DNA from: Astropecten irregularis
Taxonomy: Eukaryota > Echinodermata > Asteroidea > Paxillosida > Astropectinidae
DNA length: 64,000 nucleotides
Reading direction: 5' to 3'
Assembly: GCA_963971285.1 (NCBI GenBank)
Contig: OZ020244.1
Coordinates: 20,956,001 to 21,020,000 of the forward strand
This document shows, one piece after another, positions 46,601 to 55,194 of this stretch (its first letter is position 1; the number at the start of each line of letters is the position of its first letter). The notes under the pieces are model-generated. The model was not told the origin of the DNA. It searched no databases and worked only from the letters and a program-made list of their open reading frames with translations. Made by a program: the position numbers and the translations under genes.

Positions 46601-49529
46601 ATGCTGCACTCTTCTTGGACATCTTCTTCCTTAGATTTTTCTGTCTGATCAGTAATCTTCTTCACACTGCTCTGCACTGAGTTGCAACTTGAAACCCCAC
46701 TGGAAGAGTTAGGACTGAACCTCCCATACCCGTTTGCTTCAGGAGTGTTCTTTGCTTCCCCGTGAGAGGAAGAAGAACTGTCTGGATCTTTGACAGGCCT
46801 CTCCTTCCTCTTTTGATTTACAGCTTGTTCATCATCCACCTTGGCATCCTGATAGAGGCCATGCTCCTCAGACTTTGCAGCATCTTTCTGGTTTGAGATA
46901 GCGCCATACGCTTTCCCAGTACTATGACAATCTGCATCTTCTCCTTTCATGACAGATGCGGTTGTCTTGCTTCCTTGATGCATCTGTTGTACATTCTTCT
47001 TGAGGTTGTGTGGCTGCGGGGCTTGCATAGAACCCTTCAACCTGCTTCCCCGGCCAGCCCAAGAACCCTTCTGTTTGGGACTACCTGTTTGATCTGAATG
47101 GGGAGGGCTGCGCTGACTAGGCAGAGATACCGAGTTCCTGTTAGCTGTCTTGATAGTAGCATCCTGATGCAGTGGTGGTTCCTTGCTCGAACCCTTGTTC
47201 GTGTAAGTCTTGACTGAATCAGAAGACTGGGGAGGAAGTCTTTCTTCATCACCTCTGAGCTCAGTGTGCAACTTTCTCCAGGCGGGGTCAAATATGTGTT
47301 TTGCCTTGGGGAATGCATTTACCTCTTGATCCTCCAACTCATCATATACCATCAGGGTACTTCCACTTGACCGCTTTACGTCATGATTAGAGTCACTCTT
47401 TGGTTTGGCTCCTTTAGGATCCGCCGCTTTCCGTCCAGTCTGTTTGTCCATCTGTGTAGGCTGTGCCTGTTTGGCTGGCTTTTTTGGTGCAGAGCTGGCA
47501 TTTCTGTCGACAGACCTACTCTGGTCGATGCAGCGTGTCTGAACTTGACTCAGGTTTGTTGCTGGAGTACTGCAAGCTTTGCTACTGTTACCTTCCGTCC
47601 TTTGCTCAGGCTTCTTGGTATCTGGACCGCAATCAGAAGCAGCACTCACCGTCTTGGAACCGACTTGTGGACTGGGGTCTTCAGCCCTCCCTCCTTTCGT
47701 CTGAGTAGTGTTTCGTGGCAAGGTGGGGTCTCCAGAAGCTTCTGTCCAAATTAAAAAAACAACAGCCATGTACAAGAAGCAATTCAAGATAGGCTAAACA
47801 AGGAAAACGTGTTTTTTTGCAAACTTAATCCTCTGATTATCTTACATATCATGGGAGTATTTCATCCCGAGGAACATGTGAAAAGTAATCCACACAAAAA
47901 CAAGCAGGAATGTGATTAAGGTTAGGACTGAGGTACACGTCATGGTCTTTCACTTGTGGAAAAAAAACAGTCCTTGAATTGCTTGGAAGTGTGGGATGTG
48001 GATAGAGCAGAGCAGCATGTTGTTTCTTATGCCTTCCACAGGCAGTTTGCAAAGCACAGAGCATAAAATGCTACAACATGTTAAGAATGGCGGATGTTTT
48101 ATATGAGAATATGTCCAGGTCCTAAAATGTTTTAAAATAAGAATCGTCTTTTCTTTCCTTCTCTCAGATCAAAGGAACTTGGAGAAGGGTGGTAGCTGTC
48201 CGGCTGATCAACTGATCGGGATACCCATCATGAATGGGCACCCCGCTCAGGTCTTTTCTTGATATTTACCTGAAGGTTTTGTGTCTCCCTCCTGAGGTTC
48301 GCAGCCAGCAATATACTGGGCCATTCCTCTCTGGACCATTTCCTTGGCCACATCAACCTGAGAGAGAAGTAATTTGATGATCTGTAATAGTATAAATAGC
48401 ACAGGCTGCTGCAAAATGCTCACCAACTGGAAAGAAGTACATAAATCAAAAGTGCGAAAGAGCATGATGCTTCTATACCGGCAGAATCCACCTCAAGGGC
48501 TGAATGGGGAAACCTTCAAGTCCTGTTGAGACTGCAATCTTAAAAGAAACTACTGAAAGCCTTGTTTGTGATGATTCAGAAGGTGAGAAGATTCTTTGCT
48601 TGTAAATGCAAGTCTGTGAACCATCACCCTATAGTCTCATCAACTGAATGAGACTTGGCCTTGATATGACCTTTGTAAAAACAGTCTACGATGATGGCAG
48701 TAATTGATACGTACATGTTGGTCTCCAGAGGGCGTTCTATCAGGCATAACCGGCACTAGCATATCAAGTGAGTGCATTCGACTGTCCTTGCAGGGCGTGG
48801 TGAGTGTACACCGAATGATCTTACCAAAGACTAACGTCTCAAACAACTTGATGTGATCCTTGGCCCAGGATCGGCCAGGATCCGGGGGCTTGACCTGAGT
48901 TCACGAGTGGAGAATTCCAGAAAGAGGAGGGGAAAAAAAGGACCAAGATGATGATACAATCCCAGTTTGAAAAGCAACGAGTGATGTCCATCAAGAACTA
49001 TTAAGCCGATGCTTGTAATACATTGAGTCAGATGGGCCTCCATTTAAAGGTAATTTCATACTTAGGTTTTTGTCAAAAAAATGCTGATTCATGGGCAAAA
49101 ATATCAATAAAGATACAGCAACTGTCGTCATCTGTGAAATTTCCAGTCCCATACGGTGCCCACTTTTTGAAAAAACAGTGACAAACGCCCACAGTATTTT
49201 AAAATCTTTTCATCGTTATTTCTGATCTTTTAAAGATCAAATTTGCTTTTTTCTTGATAAATACAGCATTTCAGGCAGAAAAACTTGAATGGTATGTGTC
49301 TACCATCACTATTTTAATACCCTGAAAGTTATAAGGCAAATCTGTGAAGATTTCTGTTTCAGTATGCTATCTAAGTATGATAGTATGACTGTATTTTAAA
49401 TGTGTGTATTTTTATGTTTTATTTAAAACAATGTGTTTATTTGTTTATGTTTTATTTTAAATAATGTGTGTATTTTTATGTTTTATGTCAAAGGTCAAAT
49501 TAATTTCCCCTGGTGGGACGATAAAGTTT

Positions 49530-49576
<47 letters not shown>

Positions 49577-52500
49577 GTACCTTTAAACAACAGAAAGTGC
49601 AAATTTGGTAAAAAAGGTTGACTGTAGGACACACCTTTGCGAGTGAGCAGCAGAAAGTTTGGGCCGGGAGCCTGGTGAAATCGGGGTGAATGACCCTCAG
49701 TCGGGTCAGGTTCAGTCTCTCCTGATTGCCATAGTCCACGTAGATCACACCCACGGTGATGCCGATAGGATCGTCAAGGTTTGGGGGCTTCCCAGGAATC
49801 TGACCCTGAACATCTGTTAACAGGTAAAACACAAAACCTCCTGACTGTAATATTTTCCATGATATGGCTTGCAGCACTTAATCCCTTCATACCACAAAGA
49901 TACCTTCCTGAATCTGCCCAAATAAGCAGTATCCATTTGGTGCATTCTCTGGGCTAAAGCAATGTACGGCCAGCAAGCCTGAAATAAAGTCATGGTGGTG
50001 TGGGATCTGCTTTAAAGAGCCAATATGTCAAATTGCAAGGCCTAAGAGGTAATTCAACATAACAAATATGGTGTTTTTTTTTAAGTCTGCCCTAATAAAC
50101 ATAATCCTTATAACTAACCAAATGTTCAGGTGATGCTTTAGTGCTTTTGACTTGTATCATGTTACTGTTTGCAAATCATAGAATTCAATTGAGGGGGTAT
50201 TGGTCAGCAACCCAATTCAAATTTTGTAAGGTTTTCATCTTTCGGTGATTGTTTTTGTGCCTCAGCAGCTGAACAATGTTGGTGCCTGATGCTTTGACCA
50301 TAACAGAATACATCTCTCGACATTCGGATTTGGAAATGTCAAATAGTAAATTTGGGATGGTTAGGGCACATTCTTAGCAAAACTGCTGAAGTTTCTTATT
50401 CTCTTAGGGGGGAGGAAGGAAGCAAAGCCAAACTCCGACATGCAGGAATAACAGCTCACCTATAACACGAGCCCGATACCAACTGTTATCCTGGGTAAAG
50501 CACGCACAGCAGAAGACACCGACAACTGGAGCTGGGATGGGAATGTTCTGGTGAATAGAGTAGAACTGACTGCAAGGAAAGAATAAGGACACAACACTCA
50601 ATCAATGCAATGCTGCTAACTTCAATTATACACAAGTTTCTGGGGACGATTTCTCTAAACTTACCATCTATCGTAAGACATATATGATGCATTGCAGTCG
50701 TACCTAGCTAGGATACGATGGGTTATCCACTGTAGTCTATTTAATGATCAATCGTAGGGCTTCGTGGAATCCACCCCTGGACTAATTAAATGTCTTTGTG
50801 TAATTGTTCCATCTTTCTCTAAAATAATGCAACTTTCTTATCCTCAAGATTTTTAACCAGAAAAAAACGCTGAATGTACTGCCTTAAACTATCCCAGGTT
50901 GTTGGCTCAAATTTCCCGATCCTGAAAATACCTGAACATCCTTGAGACTACAAAGTTAAGAAAGCAGAAGCCATTTCTACTGTCATCTTAATTCCTGCCT
51001 TGCCCAAGGACTTGGATAATATTAACCCAACAATCTGTGACTGAGTTCAATGACATGAGACACCATCCTAGTATTGATGACTTGATGAATCTGTGTGAAA
51101 TCTTGGTTTTTAGCCATGGGTGTGTCCTTGGTGTCTCTTTCCCTGAGTAATGACACCATGTGTGTTTTCCCAGCAATTTAGCTGAACAGGTGATGAAAAC
51201 GACTGGTTTATCTGCAGAATGTTGCTGAATGTAATTCAAACAAACATTCCAACATTTTTGGAAAGAAAAGGAATGAACAATAAGGGAACCGAATACTCAC
51301 TTCAGCTGTTGCGAAAAGGTTCCGAGAGGTGAATCTGCCAGCTGCACCCAGAAGATGTTTGGATTCCTGACCTCACTCACCACAACGTCCACTTGACCAT
51401 CAATCTTAGGCTCTAGAGGGCGGATGACGGCCTTTTGTTTTTCCTTCACGACGCGAAGCTGAGAGGTGGGACATGGCTGGCTCTGAGCCGGGTAGGGTGT
51501 GGGGTTGTTGGTGCCAGGTGGCTGTTGTGGCTGAGCAGAATTTGGCAGATATTGATGCTGGACAGCAGGTTGCGATGTCGAGGCTGTGCTTGGATCTGCC
51601 GGTGGGGTTTGACGTTGATTCTGTAGCTGTGCATTCCCACAACCATCAAGCTGTTGAGGTCCCTGCGACAAGACCTTCTTCTCCAGAGTGCTAGACTTTC
51701 CTTCTGGATGGAAATCCCTGTTTTTTGTTGGTTCAGCGGGTACTCTGATTGCCTTTTCTAGGGTGCCCTCAGGAGGTTTGAGACCAGGAGGAACCCTGGA
51801 GCTGCCCATTGTTCCAGAGGGAGGTCTGCTGGCATGCAAGAGGCTCTTCGAGTCTCTACCCTGCATGCCGACATCAAGCGATCCCAAACTGGCATCCCCA
51901 GGAGGTCCCATGGAATGCTTTGGCACTGTTCCACTCCCACTATGCTGCACAGTGCCCCCGTGAGTCACATTCGCACTCCCTCCTGTGTCGCCACCATCGC
52001 CAGACCACTTCCTCGGGCTGTCACTACTCATCAAGTGTTGAGTTTTAGTCCCTGAACTGCAAGATGAGACAGATGCGATGCTGACAGAAATGTTGTCATT
52101 GAGCGTTGAGGTAGACTCCGGGCCAGAACTTGTACTGGAGCTAGAATCACTGTCATTGTCTGCAGAAGGCCATACAAAAGACAAGTCATCATTAAGGAAA
52201 AAGATTTATCTTTAACTCTTTTTATGAATCAAAGGTGCTTAGGGAATAAAATCTCAAGCTATATCATCAGTAATCCATAAAAGACACTGGCTAGATCAGG
52301 AAGCCACACACGTCCCATTACCATGGAGGAAAGAAGGACCTTCCATCTTCCGTGGACCAATAAAGAATCTAGCGAGTAGCAACACAGCAAACTCAATGAA
52401 GGTAGTTCACGATATAGGACACCATACATCAACATTGGCTATACCATGGAATTGAAGCGTGACTTGGACTTCTTTCTTACTTACCACAATCTGAGGATGG

Positions 52501-53220
52501 GAAGGAGGCAGTGAGTGTTATCAGGGTGCTAAGGCTGGTCTCCAGGGCTGGGTTGACTTGCTTGTAGCGCTTCGCAAACTTCTTACGGTCGGCTTCAGTG
52601 AGTAGCTTCTTAGCATCAGTAATAGTCTGAAAAGGACAACACCAACATACAGCTCAATACATCAATACAGCTGGTTGTTATAAGGTCAATCAAAATAAAT
52701 GACGTTTTTCCTTGAAAGAAATGACCTTTATTTTGTTTACAAACATTGACTGGTGGTTGGCAATACTTGGCATGGGCGGCCAAATGTTGCAAATCATTTC
52801 ATCTTCGTGACAGACGGCGTGACCAAATTCTACATTTTTGCAAACTTTCCATTGCTGTACAAAAAAACATACCATCATTGCTTGTGTTGTTTCCATTACA
52901 TTCAGCAATATCTCTCAATGTTTATGAAACGCTGTGTACAAATTAGGTACAAATTGTAATTATCTTTTATGCCAAGCTTTGATGGTTCTCCATAGTTTCC
53001 GCCATCTCGGTTGGCAAAAACTCTGGCTGTAACGTTGCAAAATAAAGGTCTAGGACATTTTAAAATAAACTCAGTGAACCATACCACTGCCGAGATGGCC
53101 TTGATTCTGCTCATAAGCCACTGTTCACGTTCTTCAATTTGGTGTATTTTCTCAAGGAGGAAGCGTTTGTCATATTGCATCAACTCTTTCTTGGAGGACG
53201 CCATCTTCTTGTGATCAAGA
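34625..53220 (-). CDS. Multi-Tudor-domain protein with a CCCH zinc finger, 16 coding exons, 1,683 residues
   Basis: Coding exons in transcript order: 53204-53085 (ATG at 53204; this exon starts at 53220 after an acceptor, so a noncoding exon lies upstream), 52626-52485, 52159-51301, 50569-50460, 49813-49635, 48894-48715, 48357-48270, 47741-45738, 45180-45072, 44350-44226, 43528-43301, 42510-42418, 39613-39385, 38390-38249, 37271-37060, 34856-34625 (TGA). All junctions are GT-AG and phases match, giving 5,052 nt. Three Tudor cores end in VDYGN (residues about 436-440, 1175-1179, 1540-1544), each preceded by WYRA or YYRA and followed by SNase-like extensions. A CCCH finger lies at C1390, C1399, C1405, H1409. 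Residues about 560-1070 are Ser/Lys/Gln-rich and probably disordered; the N-terminus is a short charged helical region. Tudor proteins of this kind bind dimethyl-arginine on PIWI proteins in germ granules (family knowledge); a piRNA role here is inference. The weakest joint is the donor at 37059 (GTATGC). It is not confidently assignable to one named TDRD. Confidence 0.88.
35751..36046. repeat. Foldback in Tudor intron 15
   Basis: AGGCCTAAAAAAAATTGTTG and TATTGCCCTCA on the left are mirrored by TGAGGGCAACACAACAATTT and CGGCCT on the right. It lies between the coding exons at 37060 and 34856. An open frame across it is an effect of the repeat. Confidence 0.7.
36563..36912. mobile_element. TIR element TAGATCAGCGCGGA, copy 1 (Tudor intron 15)
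   Basis: Perfect 14-bp ends TAGATCAGCGCGGA / TCCGCGCTGATCTA. The interior (GACAACCGATGGAAAC, TTGTCAAGAAGCAGA, GTCGAGTCATAG, TCCAAGGTCGGCGA) is collinear with the inverse of 53632-54020. Confidence 0.82.
37348..37689. repeat. Palindromic MITE, TTAAAGGTAGTATCATAC family, copy 4 (Tudor intron 14)
   Basis: It starts TTAAAGGTTATATCATACTT and ends CAAAGTATGATACTACCTTT + AA. It lies 77 bp before the exon at 37060-37271 on the minus strand. Confidence 0.85.
38596..38727. repeat. Palindromic MITE GGCCGTGTCCCAATTCTCTG, copy 1 (Tudor intron 13)
   Basis: The left arm GGCTGTGTCCCAATACTCTG + GCTG and the right arm GCAGCCAGAGAATTGGGACAC are inverse. The middle GTGGCTGCCATAGGTACATG is identical to copy 2. 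Confidence 0.85.
39011..39298. repeat. C-run element (CCCCCCAAAA ... TTGGCTCTTCTA), copy 1
   Basis: G/C-run ends flank a core (CTTATTACACACCAATTACA, AGCGAGTACAGTGAGAAG) followed by three repeats of CTCTTCTAGCCCCCC-AAAT-ATTGG. A relative lies at 59705-60172. Confidence 0.65.
40446..40580. repeat. Palindromic MITE GGCCGTGTCCCAATTCTCTG, copy 2 (Tudor intron 12)
   Basis: AGGCCGTGTCCCAATTCTCT + GGCTGCG is mirrored perfectly by CGCAGCCAGAGAATTGGGAC + ACGGCCT, making about 27-bp arms. It is the more intact of the two copies. Confidence 0.88.
40981..41183. repeat. TTAGCATA-type foldback with GGGCCCA ends (Tudor intron 12)
   Basis: CTGGGCCCACACTCATGGCT and GCTTAC on the left are mirrored by GAAATTGAGCCCTG and AAGCAG on the right. 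GGGTTAGCATAGAAATTCAA lies in the centre. Confidence 0.6.
42418..42510 (-). other. Tudor gene exon 12: CCCH zinc finger
   Basis: This 93-nt exon encodes CRFFSTGKLCYRGKQCPYEH, a textbook C-x8-C-x5-C-x3-H finger at residues 1390-1409 of the joined protein. Fingers of this spacing commonly bind RNA (family knowledge). It sits between the second and third Tudor modules. The acceptor follows a long pyrimidine tract on the minus strand (42511-42535), and the donor is GTAGGT. Confidence 0.88.
42896..43150. repeat. TTAAAGG-type foldback family, subfamily 2, copy 3 (Tudor intron 11)
   Basis: It begins TTAAAGGTACAGTACAGGAT and contains CAGGGTATGAAGATATGCTG and GTGTGAGTGCTGTTCTGTGA, the latter shared with 6728. 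It ends 151 bp before the donor side of exon 43301-43528. Confidence 0.7.
43555..43854. repeat. Palindromic MITE GGGCCCAATTTCATGGAATC (Tudor intron 10)
   Basis: CAGGGCCCAATTTCATGGAA + TCCGTTA is mirrored by TAACGGATTCCATGAAATTG + GGCCC. The inner part has a second nested inversion (GCTTACGG / CCGTAAGC). It lies only 27 bp upstream of the acceptor of exon 43528-43301. Confidence 0.85.
44575..45060. repeat. Degenerate higher-order tandem repeat (Tudor intron 9)
   Basis: CACTGTCAATGTCACTGCCA-type hexamer arrays (CACTGT/CATTGT) are embedded in longer units of roughly 110-130 bp. Each unit contains GGGCTGACCTT, GTGGACCATTATTCCCTAAT and GAGTCTGTCACTG. At least three long units are visible. Confidence 0.75.
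45738..47741 (-). other. Tudor gene exon 8: 2,004-nt exon with disordered linker and Tudor 2
   Basis: This is the largest exon of the gene (residues about 560-1228). The first 500 residues are rich in Ser, Lys, Gln and Glu with no fold visible. From about residue 1079 a Tudor module is clear: SPQEFYIHLV, then DGDWYRAKI, then VDYGNQEW. The SNase-like extension continues into the exons at 45072-45180 (EWCEDTIKEF) and 44226-44350 (ICINQELVNRGLA). The acceptor at 47744-47742 and the donor GTGTGT at 45737-45732 are good matches. Confidence 0.9.
49044..49388. repeat. Palindromic MITE, TTAAAGGTAGTATCATAC family, copy 5 (Tudor intron 5)
   Basis: It starts TTAAAGGTAATTTCATACTT and ends ATGCTATCTAAGTATGATAG. 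It shares GTCCCATACGGTGCCCACTT and AGCATTTCAGGCAGAAA with copies 1 and 4. Confidence 0.8.
49398..49576 (+). repeat. Retrotransposon 3' end with ATCT microsatellite tail
   Basis: A short tandem (TGTGTATTTTTATGTTTTAT) leads into AATTTCCCCTGGTGGGACGA + TAAAGT, then TATC repeated about 11 times (49531-49576). This ending is typical of CR1/L2-like LINE 3' ends in marine animals (family knowledge). No reverse-transcriptase sequence is present. Confidence 0.6.
50639..50780. repeat. Palindromic MITE, CAGGGGTCGATTTCAC family (Tudor intron 3)
   Basis: CTGGGGACGATTTCTCTAAA opens it and TCGTGGAATCCACCCCTGG closes it. GGATACGATGGGTTATCC is shared exactly with 12286-12424. It begins 69 bp upstream of the acceptor of the exon at 50569. 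Confidence 0.75.
51301..52159 (-). other. Tudor gene exon 3: disordered Ser/Pro/Gln region and start of Tudor 1
   Basis: The exon opens after a ctgcag acceptor with an Asp/Ser run. It continues as a Ser/Gly/Pro/Gln-rich low-complexity stretch (residues about 88-330) and ends in a beta-rich segment (SEVRNPNIFWVQL) that begins the first Tudor module. The core of that module is completed by the exons at 50460-50569 (DNSWYRARV) and 49635-49813 (VDYGNQE). The exon is 859 nt with phase 1 in and phase 2 out. Confidence 0.85.
52721..53052. repeat. TAGACCTTT-ended element, copy 2 (Tudor intron 1), inverse to copy 1
   Basis: ATGACCTTTATTTTG opens and CAAAATAAAGGTCTA closes it. The interior (CATGGGCGGCCAAATGTTGC, CATAGTTTCCGCCATCTCGG) matches 19651-19970 in reverse. 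Its right end lies 32 bp from the donor-side edge of coding exon 1 (53085). Confidence 0.8.
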
Positions 53221-53316
53221 CTGAAAATAAAACATAAAAAGAGGTCTGAATACCGAATTGGACTAACATCCACAAATGCCCTTATAGACCAATCCAATGG
53301 CAAGATATACTGTCTG

Positions 53317-53488
53317 CATTACTGTAGTGTCCCCGCCTGCCTTTCGTCCGGCAACAAACGAATTTACGCTCTGCCGCACTGTATAATTGCAGGGCTAGGA
53401 GACGTGCACCGGCCCTGCAGTATAGAGTGCAGCGGACGTAAATTCTTTTGCTGCCAGGCAAAATACGGGCAGGGACACTGCAGTAATG
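53317..53488. repeat. 172-bp foldback upstream of the Tudor gene
   Basis: CATTACTGTAGTGTCCCCGC and CTGCC on the left are mirrored by GGGCAGGGACACTGCAGTAATG on the right. Inner arms GAATTTACG / CGTAAATTC and TGCAGGGC / GCCCTGCA also pair. It lies about 100 bp upstream of the first coding exon. Confidence 0.82.
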
Positions 53489-53631
53489 GCAGGGGTTTCC
53501 TACCTCCATGGCCCCGCCGTCAGATCGGTATATAGGAGAGATTATTGTACATGGTTCTTATGCAAACCTTAAATTATTAGTACTTCCACCATACATAGCT
53601 TCAAGTCTTGTACTATAGCTATGTAGGTCAC

Positions 53632-54020
53632 TAGGTCAGCGCGGAGTGACGTCATTCAAATCGCCGACCTTGGAGCGATGAAAACAAAGCGACAAAGCTG
53701 TGTGGTTTTTAAGACAATAAGCTGAGACTGGGATTGTTTAATCTTAGTATACGGTACGGTACTTCAAAGGGTTATTTCTTGTCTGAGAACAAGCTATGAC
53801 TCGACAAAGGCAGTACAGAATACAATCTCTGCTTCCTGACAAAAATATGGTACTCAGAAAACAATTCTGAATTGTGAAGACGGACGGTGTGCTATTTTTT
53901 GTACGCCTAACGTTAGAGGCCTACGTGATTTGTCCGTAGCTTGCACCATATGTTGGTTTTCATCGGTTGTCAAGTTCATAAAAATGAAAGTAGGCCTACC
54001 CGGATGTCCGTGCTGATCTA
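53632..54020. mobile_element. TIR element TAGRTCAGCGCGGA, copy 2
   Basis: It starts TAGGTCAGCGCGGAGTGACG and ends CGGATGTCCGTGCTGATCTA. It is collinear with the inverse of 36563-36912 but about 39 bp longer. It lies in the divergent intergenic region. Confidence 0.8.
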
Positions 54021-55194
54021 TACTACTAAATTTCCATAGTTTTCAATGGTTAAAACTCGGGCGTCCATGTGCATAAGTCCAACTCTTTATCAGTAGGGTA
54101 TGGTTACGAGACTAGGCAGTAGGCCTAGGCCTAGCCCTAGTAAACCGTGTAAACCAGGGACAGGGCCGGTGGACTAATGCACTTGAATGCCAAAACTAGA
54201 GTACTGACAAACTGGTAAATGGTATTAAACACACTCTGACTCTCATTATCACACCGAATGGGGCCTACATCACCCGTCCAAATAGCGTCATGACGTGTAC
54301 AGGTGTAGTGTAACTAAAAAAAAAAGTCTAACTCACTGAAAAAAATATTAAAACCTGGAATAGGATTAAGTTACACAGTTTAACTTTAATAACTAACGTT
54401 ATCCAAACGAAGACCTGTCATGCAGCTTCCAGATGACAACCACAAAGCTAAGTTGACAAACAAAACTTAGACCAGTGCCAGGCACTTCCCCTTATTCTTA
54501 GCCTTTTAATGGCTTTTTCAGCCACAAACATTCAGCCACACATCCGATTAAGCACGTGCACACTGCAAGTTCTTCACGGATTTTGCGAATTTCGTACACA
54601 ACATTCTGACATGACCGGACCATACCAACGACAGAGGGCGCTCTAACTAATGGGACAAGGCAATTAATTATTATTTTACTAGTTAGTACTAGTACTAGGC
54701 CTACTATACTACATGTATTTACACTAACTTGACTAACGTTAAGCTTATGACCTTGAAATTGAAAATAATATTCTTGCATGCAGCTGGATCTTAACTTTCC
54801 CTGATGTGGTGAGGTAGTATGTGCTCTCTGTTTGGAGATTTCGTTGGCTATTTGCAAATGGCATGAAAACAAGGTAGGCCTAAGGGTAATGATCTTTGCT
54901 TGGGCTGCCTTGGGCCGGAAAGAATTGGGAGGGGGGGGGGGCTAGGCCTACCTGCTAAGCCTTAAGGCCAAAGTCATAGGCCCCCTACTTTTTAGTGGTT
55001 TTTTTTTTTTGCCCAGGCCTACAACTTTTACAAGTTACAGGCTGCAGAGCTCTTGATAGACCTAAGCTAGTGACAAAATTAATCAGTTAGGCCTATTTTC
55101 AATATTCGATCCTTATTCGTTTATTATAATAATATTTGGTTTTTCTTTTGAACTTTTCATCGGGGCAGCTAGGCTGCCGCTAGCCGCTTGAATT

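Larger units (their letters stand above)
53221..55194. promoter_or_regulatory. Divergent intergenic region between the Tudor and HIT-like genes
   Basis: The Tudor gene reads left and the HIT-like gene reads right, with about 2 kb between their first coding positions, so the promoters of both (and the noncoding first exon of the Tudor gene) should lie here. The stretch holds a foldback at 53317-53488 and a TIR element at 53632-54020. Nothing in the rest (54021-55194) is recognisable beyond G- and T-runs near 54930-55010. I see no convincing TATA box. Confidence 0.5.

Noticed and set aside
47383-47754. 123-codon plus-strand frame inside the large Tudor exon
   Set aside because: It is a shadow of the minus-strand coding exon, which has Tudor motifs and valid splice junctions.
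54498-54872. 124-codon minus-strand frame upstream of the Tudor gene
   Set aside because: No motif and no phase-compatible link to the Tudor start. The Tudor ATG at 53204 already lies in a good exon with an upstream acceptor, so this is more likely noncoding.
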